The position numbers and the translations under genes were made by a program. Of a stretch of DNA of 64,000 nt, positions 30,563 through 39,122 are shown piece after piece (within the stretch, counting starts at the first letter, position 1; each line of letters begins with the position of its first letter). A model generated the notes under the pieces. That model worked only from the letters and a program-made list of their open reading frames with translations, had not been told where the DNA came from and did not search any database. This stretch comes from Candidatus Paraburkholderia kirkii (GTDB taxonomy: Bacteria > Pseudomonadota > Gammaproteobacteria > Burkholderiales > Burkholderiaceae), in assembly GCA_001189345.1 (NCBI GenBank), contig LFKV01000021.1:16115-80114 (forward strand). The letters run 5' to 3'.

Positions 30563-30635
30563 CGCCCGCGCGCGCAGGGTGGAAGAATCGGCTCATTCCC
30601 GCGCATCGGTCGCTCGCGCCGGCGAGCATGCAGCC

Positions 30636-31290
30636 ATGATCAAACCGTTCTTCCGAATCGGCTCGGTGTTGAACGCGCCGGTGCCGCGTCCGCTGGACGT
30701 CCCGCCGCCCGCCGTCGTCCCGCTCTGCCGCGGCCGCAGCGTTTCGGCGGCATGCCGCTGCTGGATGCGCTCGCCGCGCGGCGTACGTCGCGCAACTTCT
30801 CGCCCGAGCCCATCGACACCGCCGTGCTCGGCGAATTGCTGTGGGCCGCCGACGGCGTCAACCGCGATGCCGACGGCGGACGCACCGCGCCCTCCGTGCT
30901 CGGAGGATACGAGGTCGACATTTACGTGCTTCTGGCCACCGGATCGTATCGATACGACGCGGTCGCGCACCGCCTCGTGCTCGTGGCGCCATTCGACTTG
31001 CGCGCAACCACAGGCTACCAGGACTTCCTCGCCCATGCGCCCGTCGATCTGGTCTATGCCGCTGATCTGAACCGCATGCAGGACGTGCCGGCCGCCAGCG
31101 CGAGAGCTTTGCCAGCGCGAGCGCCGGCGCGATCCTGCAGAACGTCTATCTCTATTGCGCGTCGGAGGGTCTCGCGGTGGCCGCGCGCGGCTGGATGAAC
31201 CGCACCGCACTGGCCGTCAACCTGAAGCTGCCGGTCGGATCCAGCACGTTGCTGGCGCAAACCGTCGGGCACTTCGCCCGAGACCAGTGA
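30636..31290 (+). pseudogene. Nitroreductase-family protein, frameshifted
   Basis: An FMN-binding nitroreductase fold. The frame with family sequence reads MPLLDALAARRTSRNFSPEPIDTAVLGELLWAADGVNRD, with the R-R-S/T-x-R-x-F FMN motif, then GGRTAPSVLGGYEVDIYVLL. A shift near 30740 separates it from the N-terminal peptide (MIKPFFRIGSVLNAP), and one near 31095 from the end (GAILQNVYLYCASEGLAVAARGWMN). Nitroreductases of this SagB-like type are frequent in anaerobically induced loci. Non-functional as it stands. Confidence 0.83.
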
Positions 31291-31324
31291 ACCGGCGAGC
31301 AATTCGCTCATTTCGGGCAATGCC

Positions 31325-31924
31325 ATGAACGACACGACAGAGCATGCCTCGCTACGCATCATCCGGCTCGATCACCAGCGCCTCGCCGTCGTCACGACGG
31401 CCATGCTCGGCTTCGTCCGGGCGCTCTGCGAAGGCGGCCCCGCGCCCGATCCGATCGTGCTGCGCGCGATGCTCTACTACATCCGGGAATATCCGGAGCA
31501 GTTCCATCATCCATTCGAAGACCGCTACCTGTTCGCCGCGTTGCGCCATCGCACCGACGACTTCGACGACGTGCTCGACGAACTGCAATGCGAGCACATC
31601 GAGGGCGACGTGCGCCTGCGCAATCTGGAACATGCGCTCACGCGTTTCGAGCTGAAGGGCGAAGCGGTTCTGCCCGGCTTGCGCACGCCGATGGAGCAAT
31701 ACGTCGCGTTCTGCGCGAATCACAGGCGCGTGGAGGAGACATTCGTTCTGCCCGCCGCCAGGCGGCTGCTCTCGGAAGGCGACTGGGCGCGGCTCGACAC
31801 GGTACTCGCGGATCGCTCGGACTCGTTCGGCGAGGCGACCTTCGAAGGCGAGAGCCTGGAGAGCCTGTATCGACTGATTGCCCATGCGGTGCCTGCGCTC
31901 GGCGAAATGGGGCAGGACACATGA
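31325..31924 (+). CDS. Hemerythrin-domain protein, 199 aa
   Basis: Second hemerythrin of the island, intact. The di-iron ligands are suggested by IIRLDHQRLAVV, QFHHPFEDRYLF (H-H-x2-E), EHIEGDVRLRNLEH and NHRRVEETFVLPAARRLL (H-x3-E). Longer than the 22.5-kb protein by a C-terminal helical tail. It overlaps the next cytochrome gene by four bases. Likely role: oxygen or NO handling; it could also sense iron or redox state. No signal peptide, so cytosolic. Confidence 0.87.
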   Translation: MNDTTEHASLRIIRLDHQRLAVVTTAMLGFVRALCEGGPAPDPIVLRAMLYYIREYPEQFHHPFEDRYLFAALRHRTDDFDDVLDELQCEHIEGDVRLRNLEHALTRFELKGEAVLPGLRTPMEQYVAFCANHRRVEETFVLPAARRLLSEGDWARLDTVLADRSDSFGEATFEGESLESLYRLIAHAVPALGEMGQDT

Positions 31925-32358
31925 ACGCGACGCCCGCTCCGGCGCACGCTCCCATGCGCGGCACGGAGGCGCGGCGGCGACGGCCCGTCCGCGTGCGCCC
32001 GCTTTTCGCGCGCCGGACCCTCACGCATGCCGCCCGAGCGCTCGCCGAACTCGCATGGATCAGCGCGTGCGGAAACTGCCTCGCGTTCAGCACGCCCGAG
32101 CCTTCTCGCCTGATCGATCAGCAGCGCTGCATGTTCTGCCATACCGTCGATACGCCGTTTCGCGCGCCCTCGTTTCAGCAGATCTCCGTTCGCTACCGCG
32201 GCGTGCCCGGCGCGAGCGACATGCTCGAAAACAAGCTGCGCAAGGGCGGCGAGGCGCACTGGGGCAAGATCGCCATGCCCTCGGACGCTGGACGGGGCAG
32301 CGGCCTGCTCTCGCACGATGACGCGCACACGCTCGTCCAGTGGGTGCTGAGCCAATGA
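31921..32358 (+). CDS. Mono-heme cytochrome c-like protein, 145 aa
   Basis: The start at 31921 overlaps the hemerythrin stop (ATGA). One heme-c site is present, CMFCH in LIDQQRCMFCHTVDTPF, with a possible axial Met in GKIAMPSDAG. The C-terminus (LSHDDAHTLVQWVLSQ) is the typical end of a class I cytochrome c. The N-terminus is basic and only weakly hydrophobic (RTLTHAARALAELAWISACG), so the signal peptide looks degenerate. The frame is open throughout. Confidence 0.74.
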   Translation: MNATPAPAHAPMRGTEARRRRPVRVRPLFARRTLTHAARALAELAWISACGNCLAFSTPEPSRLIDQQRCMFCHTVDTPFRAPSFQQISVRYRGVPGASDMLENKLRKGGEAHWGKIAMPSDAGRGSGLLSHDDAHTLVQWVLSQ

Positions 32359-32389
32359 GTAACCGATGCGATCGTCCCGCGAGGCTCCG

Positions 32390-33229
32390 ATGACCTACAA
32401 GACCATTGCCGTCCAGCTCGATACGAGTGCGCACGCGGTGCGCCGCCTCGATGCCGCGGTGTCGCTCGCCGAGCGCTTCGATGCGCATCTGCTCGGCCTG
32501 TACTCCGACTTCACGCTCGATCCGCGCTTCTACTATCAGGCGGATCGCCGGCACCGGTACGAAGTGCCGCTCGAGGCGCTGTGCCGCGAGTGGTGCAAGC
32601 GCGTCGAGCACATGTTTCGCGCCCGGCTCGCGTCGTCGCGGGTGACGCGCGAGTGGCTGGCGGATGAAATGAGACCGCAGGCCGTTCGCTGGTCGATCGC
32701 GCGCGCTGCGCCGACCTGACGGTCGTCGGACAGCATGACGGCCAGGAGTCGGATGCCCATCTCGCCGACCGCTATCCCGAGCACACCGTCATGGGCGCGG
32801 GCGGGCCGGTGCTGGTCTGGCCTCGCGAGCACGCCCCAGGTCCGCTCGACGGAACGGCGGTCATCGCCTGGGACGGCAGCCGGGAAGCGGCGCGCGCCGT
32901 GTTCGACGCCCTGCTGCTGCGTCGCACGAAGCACGTCGACATAGTGTCGATTCGCGTCGAGCGGGACGCGCCCCTCGCCGACGGACGCGCCGCGCCGGAC
33001 CTCGCGCGCAGCCTGATGAGGCATGCGGTGATCGTGAATGTCGTCGGGCTCGCGGTGGGAGACAAGGCTCATGTCGATCCCGCGCTGATGTCGTACCTGC
33101 AAGTCCGCGCACGCACGGCTTTTGGTCATGGGCGCGTTTCATCACAGCCGCCTGCGCGAAGCATTCCTCGGCGGTTTGACGCGGGCCGCGCTGCGCGACG
33201 CGAATGTCCCGGTGCTGATGTCGAATTGA
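32390..33229 (+). pseudogene. Universal stress protein, frameshifted
   Basis: The first part begins MTYKTIAVQLDTSAHAVRRL and shows the Usp nucleotide-binding opening and YSDFTLDPRFYYQ. A shift near 32690 leads to GQHDGQESDAHLADRYPEH and the second domain (GTAVIAWDGSREAARAVFDALLL). A second shift near 33118 gives the terminal G-A-F-H-H-S-R motif (LLVMGAFHHSRLREAFLGG) and NVPVLMSN before TGA 33227-33229. Some middle sequence appears missing (VNVVGLAVGD region). The GAFxHSR type is typical of the longer stress proteins in Burkholderia. Confidence 0.8.
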
Positions 33230-33260
33230 TGCTGCGCGCTTGTACCGTTCAACCAGGCGT

Positions 33261-33533
33261 TCAACGAAGCAGGTCGGCGAGCGTCAACTGAATCAGCACG
33301 CTGCCCGGTCCCTGCTCGGCGAGCTTGCGCGCCGCGACGAACAGGAAATGCTCCGTGTCGGCCATGAAGAGATTGTTCATGCTCGCCTCTCCGATCCGCC
33401 TGACCTGCAGCAATTCCCTGAACACGCCCGCCTCGACGCGAAAGACCCGTCGTTTGCCGTCGAGACTGCCGACGAACTCCAGGAAATCTGGGTCCAGGCG
33501 CACCGGTGCGTCGAGTGTCAGTTCCTGAATCAT
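33261..33533 (-). CDS. Hypothetical protein, 90 aa
   Basis: An intact frame reading leftward from 33533: MIQELTLDAPVRLDPDFLEF, then SLDGKRRVFRVEAGVFRELL and SVLIQLTLADLLR. Soluble, mixed alpha/beta character, no signal peptide. It is distantly reminiscent of small DUF1488-like proteins, but I would not assign a family. It lies in the low-oxygen island next to a CBS-domain gene, in the same direction. Confidence 0.55.
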   Translation of the reverse strand: MIQELTLDAPVRLDPDFLEFVGSLDGKRRVFRVEAGVFRELLQVRRIGEASMNNLFMADTEHFLFVAARKLAEQGPGSVLIQLTLADLLR

Positions 33534-33588
33534 CGGTTCGGCCCTCCAGGCGAGGAAATCGCGCGGTGCGAAAGACCCGCGCGCATGC

Positions 33589-34285
33589 TCAGATGCCCGG
33601 CATGATCGGATAGGGAATCGTGTGATCCTCCATGCCTTTCACGCCCGGCATGTTCTCCGACGCGATACGCATGGCGTCGAGCTGATCGCTCGACCACACC
33701 GTGCCCCACAGATGCACGATGCCATCGCGCACGACGATGTCGCGGCCCGGAAACGCCCATCCGCGTCCCGTCAGCTCGCCCATCAGCGTGGCGCGGATCT
33801 CGGTGTCGCTTGCCGATGCCCCCGGCGCAGGCTCCGGCACGCTGGCCGACGCCAGCGCTGCACGAGATTCGAACGGCTCACGATGCCGACGAGCCGCCCG
33901 TCGCGCAGCACCGGCACGCGCTTGATGTGATGGCTTTCGAGAATCGATGCGATGTCCGCAAGCAAGGTGTCCTCCTTCACGCATACGGGTTCGCGGCTCA
34001 TGATCTCGCCGACCGTGCGTGCGACCTGATGTAGTCGCACGCGCCGCGATCCGTGCCAAGTATCTCGAGCCACCACGACCGGCGCGTATGCTTCCGTTCG
34101 GTGTCGATCTCGTCCCGATGGAGCAAATCACCCCCGCTGATCATGCCGATGACGTGATTGCTTTCATCGACCACGGGCGCGGCGCTGATATGGTGCTGCG
34201 TCAGCAGCCGGGCCAGCTCGTGCACCGTCGTTTCAGGCGTGACGGATACGACGGTGGAGGTCATTATATCGCGTGCTTGCATCAT
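33589..34285 (-). pseudogene. CBS-pair plus BON-domain protein, frameshifted
   Basis: Reading leftward from ATG 34285 (GGAG upstream): MMQARDIMTSTVVSVTPETT, then LLTQHHISAAPVVDESNHVIGMISGGDLL, the first CBS motif. After a shift near 34020 comes GEIMSREPVCVKEDTLLADIASILESHHIKRVPVLRDGRLVGIVSRSNL, the second CBS motif. After another shift near 33850 comes a BON domain (IRATLMGELTGRGWAFPGRDIVVRDGIVHLWGTV). Such proteins bind adenine nucleotides and are common in low-oxygen loci of Burkholderia. With frames joined, length is about 230 residues, as expected. Confidence 0.83.
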
Positions 34286-34393
34286 GGACTCCGGAAGGTT
34301 TGGGTCAGCGGCGCTGTTCCGCACGTGTTCACGTTACGGCCGGACGCTTCGCGCGCCGTTGACATGCATCAACGGCGCGCAAAGTTCGGCCGC

Positions 34394-34962
34394 TCAACCG
34401 AACTCCAGATTGTCGATCACCGCCGTCACGCCGCGCGTGGCCCACGCGGCGCCGCGTGCGGCTGCGCTGTCGACCTTGCCCGAGAACGTGACGGTGCCGT
34501 CTTCCACCTTGATCCCGATGTGCTTTCGCCTCGCGTTCGGCACGACGCCTGAGCGCGCGGGCGATCTCGTCGCCGATATCCGCGGCGGCGAGATCGCCGC
34601 GCACCTGAATCAGGTTCGTCACGCCGGTCACGCCCCGCATGTGAGCGATGCCGCTTGCGGCCTTGTGGCTCTGATAGGCCCAGTCGACGTCGCCGCGCAG
34701 CGTGACATGGCCTTTCTCCACCTGCACGTCGACGGCGCCTTCGGGCAAGCCGACCGTCCAGCGCAGCAAGGTATCCGCGGCGCTTGCGATGTCGGCATCA
34801 TACCGCACGTCGTGATGGGGCAGGCGAGCCTGCCCCATCACGACGGCCACCGCCCTCACCCCCGCCACGCGACGCGCGGTCTGTTCGGCGGCGAGTTTCT
34901 CCGAATAGCTCGCGGGATGCCCCGACAAGGTCACGATGCCGTTCGCAACCTCCACACCGATG
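34394..34962 (-). pseudogene. BON-domain (OsmY-like) protein, truncated by an IS
   Basis: BON repeats are visible: IGVEVANGIVTLSGHPASY, then VDVQVEKGHVTLRGDVDWAYQ and, after a shift near 34540, IGIKVEDGTVTFSGKVD to the end (TAVIDNLEFG, stop 34394-34396). The N-terminal residues before IGVEVANG are replaced by IS5-family sequence, so the start is gone. Inside the gene a perfect 17-bp inverted repeat (34808-34845) changes the expected sequence between two BON domains. Normally a periplasmic or cytosolic lipid-binding stress protein of about 220 residues. Confidence 0.82.
34808..34845. repeat. Perfect 17-bp inverted repeat inside the BON gene
   Basis: CGTCGTGATGGGGCAGG (34808-34824), a 4-base spacer CGAG, then the exact complement (34829-34845). 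It falls in coding sequence, where it produces VAVVMGQARLPHHDV. The right-hand half (LPHHDVRYD) looks native and the left half looks like a copied, inverted version. Confidence 0.93.
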
Positions 34963-35617
34963 ATCGTAACCGCGGTCGGCATAAACACAGCCAGGGCGAC
35001 TCAGCGGCCGGCCGCGCACGCCGCCAATCGGTACGATGGCCTCGATCAACGGGATCAGTTGGGTGACGTCGTGACGATTGGCGCCGGTCAGGATTGCCGC
35101 GATCGGCGTACCGTTGGCGTCGGTGGTGACGTGGTGCTTGGAACCGGGTCGTGCTCGGTCGGTGGGGTTCGGGCCAGTTTTTCGCCCGCCCCAACCGCAC
35201 GAATCGACGATGAGTCGACGACGACGCGGGAGAAGTCGATCTTCCCGGCCGCTCGTAGTTTCGCCAGCAGCAGTGCGTGCAGTCGATCCCACACGCCGGC
35301 TTGCTGCCAATCGCGCAGCCTGCGCCAGCAACTGACGCCAGAGCCACATCCCATCTCCGCTGGCAGATCTCGCCACCGGATGCCGGTCTTCAGCACGAAC
35401 AAGATGCCGGTCAGCGCAGCCCGATCCGGTACCGGCTTGCGGCCCGGATACTTGAAGCGGCGCGGCTTCGCTGGTGGTAGCAGTGGCTCGATCAGTGCCC
35501 ACAGTTCGTCGTCGATGATTGGTTTGCCCATCTCCTCGATCCTGTTGTCACAACGATCGAGGTTAACAGGTTGCGTTACGGGTTAACAGCCCCTAAGACG
35601 GGTTAACAGCCCCTAAG
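34963..35617 (-). mobile_element. IS5-family insertion sequence remnant
   Basis: A transposase frame plus its 5' terminal region. The element's 5' end carries a 20-bp tandem duplication (35578-35617, unit ending in TTAACAGCCCCTAAG). The 3' end is missing: the transposase breaks off at VYADRGYDHR and BON-gene sequence starts directly. It therefore cannot transpose. Confidence 0.85.
34970..35531 (-). pseudogene. IS5-family transposase, frameshifted and truncated
   Basis: Starts MGKPIIDDELWALIEPLLPP, the N-terminus of IS427-type IS5 transposases, with KTGIRWRDLPAEMGCGSGVSCWRRL and the first catalytic Asp in FSRVVVDSSSIRA. A shift near 35185 moves the continuation to the next frame (KTGPNPTDRARPGSKHHV ... 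ILTGANRHDVTQLIPLIE), with the second Asp in VYADRGYD. The catalytic Glu region is lost at the 3' truncation. Confidence 0.88.
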
Positions 35618-35654
35618 AGATCTTTTTGAAACTACTTCTTAGTGCCTGGGCCGT

Positions 35655-35692
35655 CCCCCGCAAAAGCCGGACATGCGGGGGCAAGTCCACAT
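35655..35692. mobile_element. IS3-family terminal fragment
   Basis: On the minus strand the sequence TGGACTTGCCCCCGCAT followed by GTCCGG closely matches the end of the IS3-family copy at 62000 (TGGACTTGTCCCCGCATAAC). It sits exactly where the downstream membrane protein gene is cut, so an IS3-family element interrupted that gene and was itself largely removed, perhaps by the IS5-family event. Confidence 0.65.
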
Positions 35693-35809
35693 CACGAACA
35701 GATAGGCGAAGAACACCGTGAGAAACGCAAACGGGTTGCGGCGGAACAGCCAGATACCCTGGCGGAACCACACGTAGCCGGTCTTGGCGGGAACTTCGAT
35801 CAGTCGCAT
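35693..35809 (-). pseudogene. BPSS1780-family membrane protein, N-terminal fragment
   Basis: Reading leftward from ATG 35809: MRLIEVPAKTGYVWFRQGIW and RRNPFAFLTVFFAYLFVM, the conserved beginning of BPSS1780-family membrane proteins, which lie next to thrB in Burkholderia. After about 39 residues the sequence becomes the IS3-family end. The other roughly 200 residues are absent. The start is only eight bases from the thrB stop, so the two were an operon. Confidence 0.78.
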
Positions 35810-35817
35810 AAAGTCGG

Positions 35818-36792
35818 TCAGCGTTGGGCGGAAGAGACGGAAACGGCTTTGACGCGTTCGCGCAGAATGCATTCGAAATGGCCGGGGTCGTGCGCCTTCA
35901 GCTTCTGCGCCTCGCGCGGACGATGAAAGTCGTGGAGGCGCGAAACCCAGAAGCGCATCGCGCCGGCGCGCAGCATGTCGTTCCAATGACGCTCCTCGGC
36001 CGGGCTGAACGGGCGCACGGTCTGATAGGCGCGCAGCAACGCGTCCACGCGCGCGGGATCGAGCACGCCGGTCGCGAGGTCGATGCACCAGTCGTTCACT
36101 GTCACGGCCACGTCGAAGAGCCATTTGTCGACGCCCGCGAAGTAGAAATCGAAGAACCCGCCCAGACGCGCGTGCTCGCGGCCGTGCGCGAACAGCACGT
36201 TGTCGCGGAACAGGTCGCAATGGCACGGGCCTTCCGACAGCGCAGCGTAATCCGCCGAACCGAAGAACGCGGCCTGATGCGCGAGTTCGGCTTCGAAGAG
36301 TTCGCGCTGCTCGCGGCTCAGGAATTCGACGATCGACGGCGCCTTCTCCTGCCACCAGGACAGGCTGCGCAGGTTCGGCTGATGCCGCGGGAAATCGCGT
36401 CCCGCGAGATGCAGGCGCGCGAGCATCTGTCCGACCTCGACGCAGTGCGCGGGCGCGGGCCGAAGCTCGGGCGCGCCCTCGAGCTTGGTCACGATGGACG
36501 CGGGCTTGCCGTGCAGCAGGCCGAAGAGCGAGCCGTCGCGGCGCGGCATCGGGTCGGGCACCGGCACGCGATGCGACGCGAGATGCCGCATCAGATCCAG
36601 ATAGAACGGAAGCTGCGCCGCCGTGAGATTCTCGAAGATCGTGAGCACGTATTCGCCGTGCGTCGTCGTGAGAAAGAAATTGCTGTTCTCGATGCCCGAC
36701 TGGATGCCGCGAAATTCGACGACATCGCCGAGATCGTAGTCTTGCAGCCAGTCGCCGAGCTCGGCGTTGGTGACGGGGGTGAAGACGGCCAT
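35818..36792 (-). CDS. thrB: Homoserine kinase ThrB (APH fold)
   Basis: Phosphorylates homoserine in threonine synthesis. The protein kinase-like APH fold shows the N-lobe ([28 protein letters not shown]), the catalytic loop [12 protein letters not shown] (H-x-D-x4-N) and the metal Asp in [10 protein letters not shown]. It has 324 residues, normal, with no frame break. It lies in the Burkholderia order BPSS1780 gene, thrB, DUF2782 gene, polA. Preservation next to two broken neighbours suggests selection for threonine synthesis. Confidence 0.94.
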   Translation of the reverse strand: MAVFTPVTNAELGDWLQDYDLGDVVEFRGIQSGIENSNFFLTTTHGEYVLTIFENLTAAQLPFYLDLMRHLASHRVPVPDPMPRRDGSLFGLLHGKPASIVTKLEGAPELRPAPAHCVEVGQMLARLHLAGRDFPRHQPNLRSLSWWQEKAPSIVEFLSREQRELFEAELAHQAAFFGSADYAALSEGPCHCDLFRDNVLFAHGREHARLGGFFDFYFAGVDKWLFDVAVTVNDWCIDLATGVLDPARVDALLRAYQTVRPFSPAEERHWNDMLRAGAMRFWVSRLHDFHRPREAQKLKAHDPGHFECILRERVKAVSVSSAQR

Positions 36793-36920
36793 GCAGGAAA
36801 ACGTCGGTCAGGTTGGGCGGCTCGCAGCGGGCCTGCGAATGGCGGCGCGGGCAGGAAGCCGCGGCGCCGCGAGGAAGCGACCCGCGCGCGAGCTGCGGGT
36901 CCCGGGCAAATCTTACGGGA

Positions 36921-37317
36921 TCAATAGTGCAGGTTGATCGACGACAGACGCGTGCTGGCCTTGCCGTTGTCGTGCACTTGCGGCGACGTGTCGGCGGGCG
37001 CGCTCATCTGGTAGCGGGTGCCGAAATTCGAACGCACGTCGATTTCGACAGGCTTGCCCTTGTCGCGATACTCGGTGATCTCGGTGCTGTTGGTGCTCAG
37101 TTCGTGATAGCTTGGCGTGCGCGGGGGGCGAGATCTCGACTTTCGAGCTGACATTGGCGGGCGGACGATTGATGGCTTTCAGGTCGGGAAAGCCCGCGGC
37201 TTCTTCCTGCGACATTTGCCTGGCCGCCGGTTGAGCGGCTTGCTGCGCCGGCTGCGCGAATGCGCCGAGGCTTGCTGTGGCGAGGACTGCCGCGGCGGCA
37301 CAAAGGTGCGGCTTCAT
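36921..37317 (-). pseudogene. DUF2782 periplasmic protein, frameshift at a G run
   Basis: Signal peptide MKPHLCAAAAVLATASLGAF, then QEEAAGFPDLKAINRPPANVSSKVEISPP, and, after a one-base shift at the six-G run at 37123-37128, the conserved DUF2782 end (ELSTNSTEITEYRDKGKPVEIDVRSNFGTRYQM). With the frame restored it is about 130 residues, as usual for the family. The only lesion is this homopolymer indel, so sequencing error is possible for this gene in particular. Confidence 0.85.
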
Positions 37318-37534
37318 GATGGTTCTCCAGGCGATGGCCGGATTCTAACAAAACGATTGCTGGCTCAGTGCAACGCCTTATTTTGCGCCGGTTTCGGGAT
37401 TTTGACGTCGCGCCGAAAAAAGGTGTTGCAAGGTGTTATCGCACGCACTCGTGCGATGAGGGGCTTCATGGTCCGCGCATTCATCCGTGTTAATGTCGAT
37501 TCATTACGAGGGCATTGAAGAAAGACACAAGATC

Positions 37535-39064
37535 ATGACAAACGACCGGACTCTCAGCACCCAGGGCACTCCCGCCAACGATTTTCCGACCGAATCCTTC
37601 GAGGATCCCGTCGCGGCCGTCACGCGGCTCTCCGCGATCTATGAAGCGAATACCGCTTTCCTGCGCGATGCGTTCGCGCGCTACCGGCGCAACGAGCGGT
37701 TCACGCATCGCGTGCGCGCGTGCTATCCCTTCATCCGCGTGCGCACCGAGCTGAACACGCAGATCGACTCCAGGCGCTCATATGGCTTCGTCGCGGGGCC
37801 GGGCATTTACGAGACGACGCTGACGCGCCCCGATCTCTTCGGCGATTACTATCGCGAGCAGGTGCGCTTGCTGGCGAAGAACCATCACGTGGGTATCGAA
37901 GTGGGCGTGTCGGCGCACCCCATTCCGATCCACTTCGCGTTTGCCGAGGGCATTCACCTCGAGGGCGATCTCGACCGCGACCGCTTGCTCGCGATGCGCA
38001 ATATCTTCGACACGCCCGACCTCGCGCTGCTCGACGACCGCATCGTCAACGGCACGTACGAGCCGGGCCCGGGCGAGCCGCATCCGCTCGCGTTGTTTAC
38101 GGCGGCGCGGGTGGATTTCTCGCTGCATCGGCTGCGGCACTATACGGCGACCTCGCCGACGCATTTCCAGAACTACGTGCTGTACACGAACTATCAGTTC
38201 TACATCGACGAGTTCGTGAAGCTCGGCCGCACGATGATGTCGCGCGCCGACGACGACGAGGAAACGCGCGCGTATCGCTGCGAGTATTCGTCGTTTGTCG
38301 AGCCGGGCGATGTCATCACGTACAACGCCAATCTCGGCGAGCAGCCGGAAGAAGGCACGCCGCCCGCGCGGCTGCCGCAGATGCCCGCCTATCACCTGAA
38401 GCGCGCGGACGGCAGCGGCATCACGATGGTGAACATCGGCGTGGGGCCGTCGAACGCGAAGACGATCACCGATCATATCGCCGTGCTGCGTCCGCATGCA
38501 TGGATCATGCTCGGGCACTGCGCGGGTCTGCGCAACACGCAGCGTCTCGGCGATTACGTGCTGGCGCACGGCTATGTGCGCGAAGATCACGTGCTCGACG
38601 ACGATCTGCCGCTGTGGGTGCCGGTGCCCGCGCTGGCCGAAGTGCAGGTCGCGCTGGAAAAGGCCGTCGCGCAAGTCACGCAGCTCGAGGGTGCGGAGCT
38701 CAAGCGCGTGATGCGCACGGGCACGGTCGCGAGCGTCGACAACCGCAACTGGGAGCTGCGCGATCATCGCGAGCCGGTGCGGCGGCTGTCGCAGAGCCGC
38801 GCGGTCGCGCTTGACATGGAAAGCGCGACGATCGCCGCGAACGGGTTCCGCTTCCGGGTGCCGTACGGAACGCTGCTATGCGTGTCGGACAAGCCGCTGC
38901 ATGGCGAGCTGAAGCTGCCGGGGATGGCCGATCAGTTCTATCGGGCGCAAGTGGATCAGCACTTGCAGATCGGCGTGAAAGCGATGGAGCTGCTGCGCAT
39001 GAACGGCCTGTCGAAGCTGCATAGCCGGAAATTGCGCAGCTTTGCCGAAGTCGCGTTTCAGTGA
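37535..39064 (+). CDS. amn: AMP nucleosidase
   Basis: Hydrolyses AMP to adenine and ribose 5-phosphate. The start at 37535 (MTNDRTLSTQG) follows AAGAAAGA; an ATG at 37493 would add 14 residues. The N-terminal AMP-nucleosidase domain includes YGFVAGPGIYETTLTRPDLF. The C-terminal PNP-like catalytic domain has MVNIGVGPSNAKTITDHIAVL, WIMLGHCAGLRNTQRLGDYVL and ALDMESATIAANGFRFRVPYGTLL, with the conserved D-M-E-S/A-A nucleoside-binding motif. About 509 residues, intact. Confidence 0.93.
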   Translation: MTNDRTLSTQGTPANDFPTESFEDPVAAVTRLSAIYEANTAFLRDAFARYRRNERFTHRVRACYPFIRVRTELNTQIDSRRSYGFVAGPGIYETTLTRPDLFGDYYREQVRLLAKNHHVGIEVGVSAHPIPIHFAFAEGIHLEGDLDRDRLLAMRNIFDTPDLALLDDRIVNGTYEPGPGEPHPLALFTAARVDFSLHRLRHYTATSPTHFQNYVLYTNYQFYIDEFVKLGRTMMSRADDDEETRAYRCEYSSFVEPGDVITYNANLGEQPEEGTPPARLPQMPAYHLKRADGSGITMVNIGVGPSNAKTITDHIAVLRPHAWIMLGHCAGLRNTQRLGDYVLAHGYVREDHVLDDDLPLWVPVPALAEVQVALEKAVAQVTQLEGAELKRVMRTGTVASVDNRNWELRDHREPVRRLSQSRAVALDMESATIAANGFRFRVPYGTLLCVSDKPLHGELKLPGMADQFYRAQVDQHLQIGVKAMELLRMNGLSKLHSRKLRSFAEVAFQ

Positions 39065-39084
39065 TGCGTCGAGCCTGAAAACCG

Positions 39085-39111
39085 AGCGGGCGGCTTCGGC
39101 AGCCGCCCGCT
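39085..39111. terminator. Hairpin between convergent amn and LOG genes
   Basis: A perfect 11-bp stem, AGCGGGCGGCT (39085-39095), 5-base loop TCGGC, complement 39101-39111. There is no T run, but its position between convergent genes suggests a transcription end. Confidence 0.6.
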
Positions 39112-39122
39112 TCGGGTCACGC

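Noticed and set aside
1..35000. All frameshifts are sequencing errors
   Set aside because: A few at homopolymers (e.g. the G run at 37123) may be, but internal deletions, tandem duplications, nonsense substitutions and the sparing of core genes do not fit this as the general explanation. Raw reads would settle it.
34963..35531. Programmed frameshift in the IS5-family transposase
   Set aside because: No slippery run with a suitable overlap is seen, the 3' end of the gene is missing, and the surrounding genes show ordinary decay indels.
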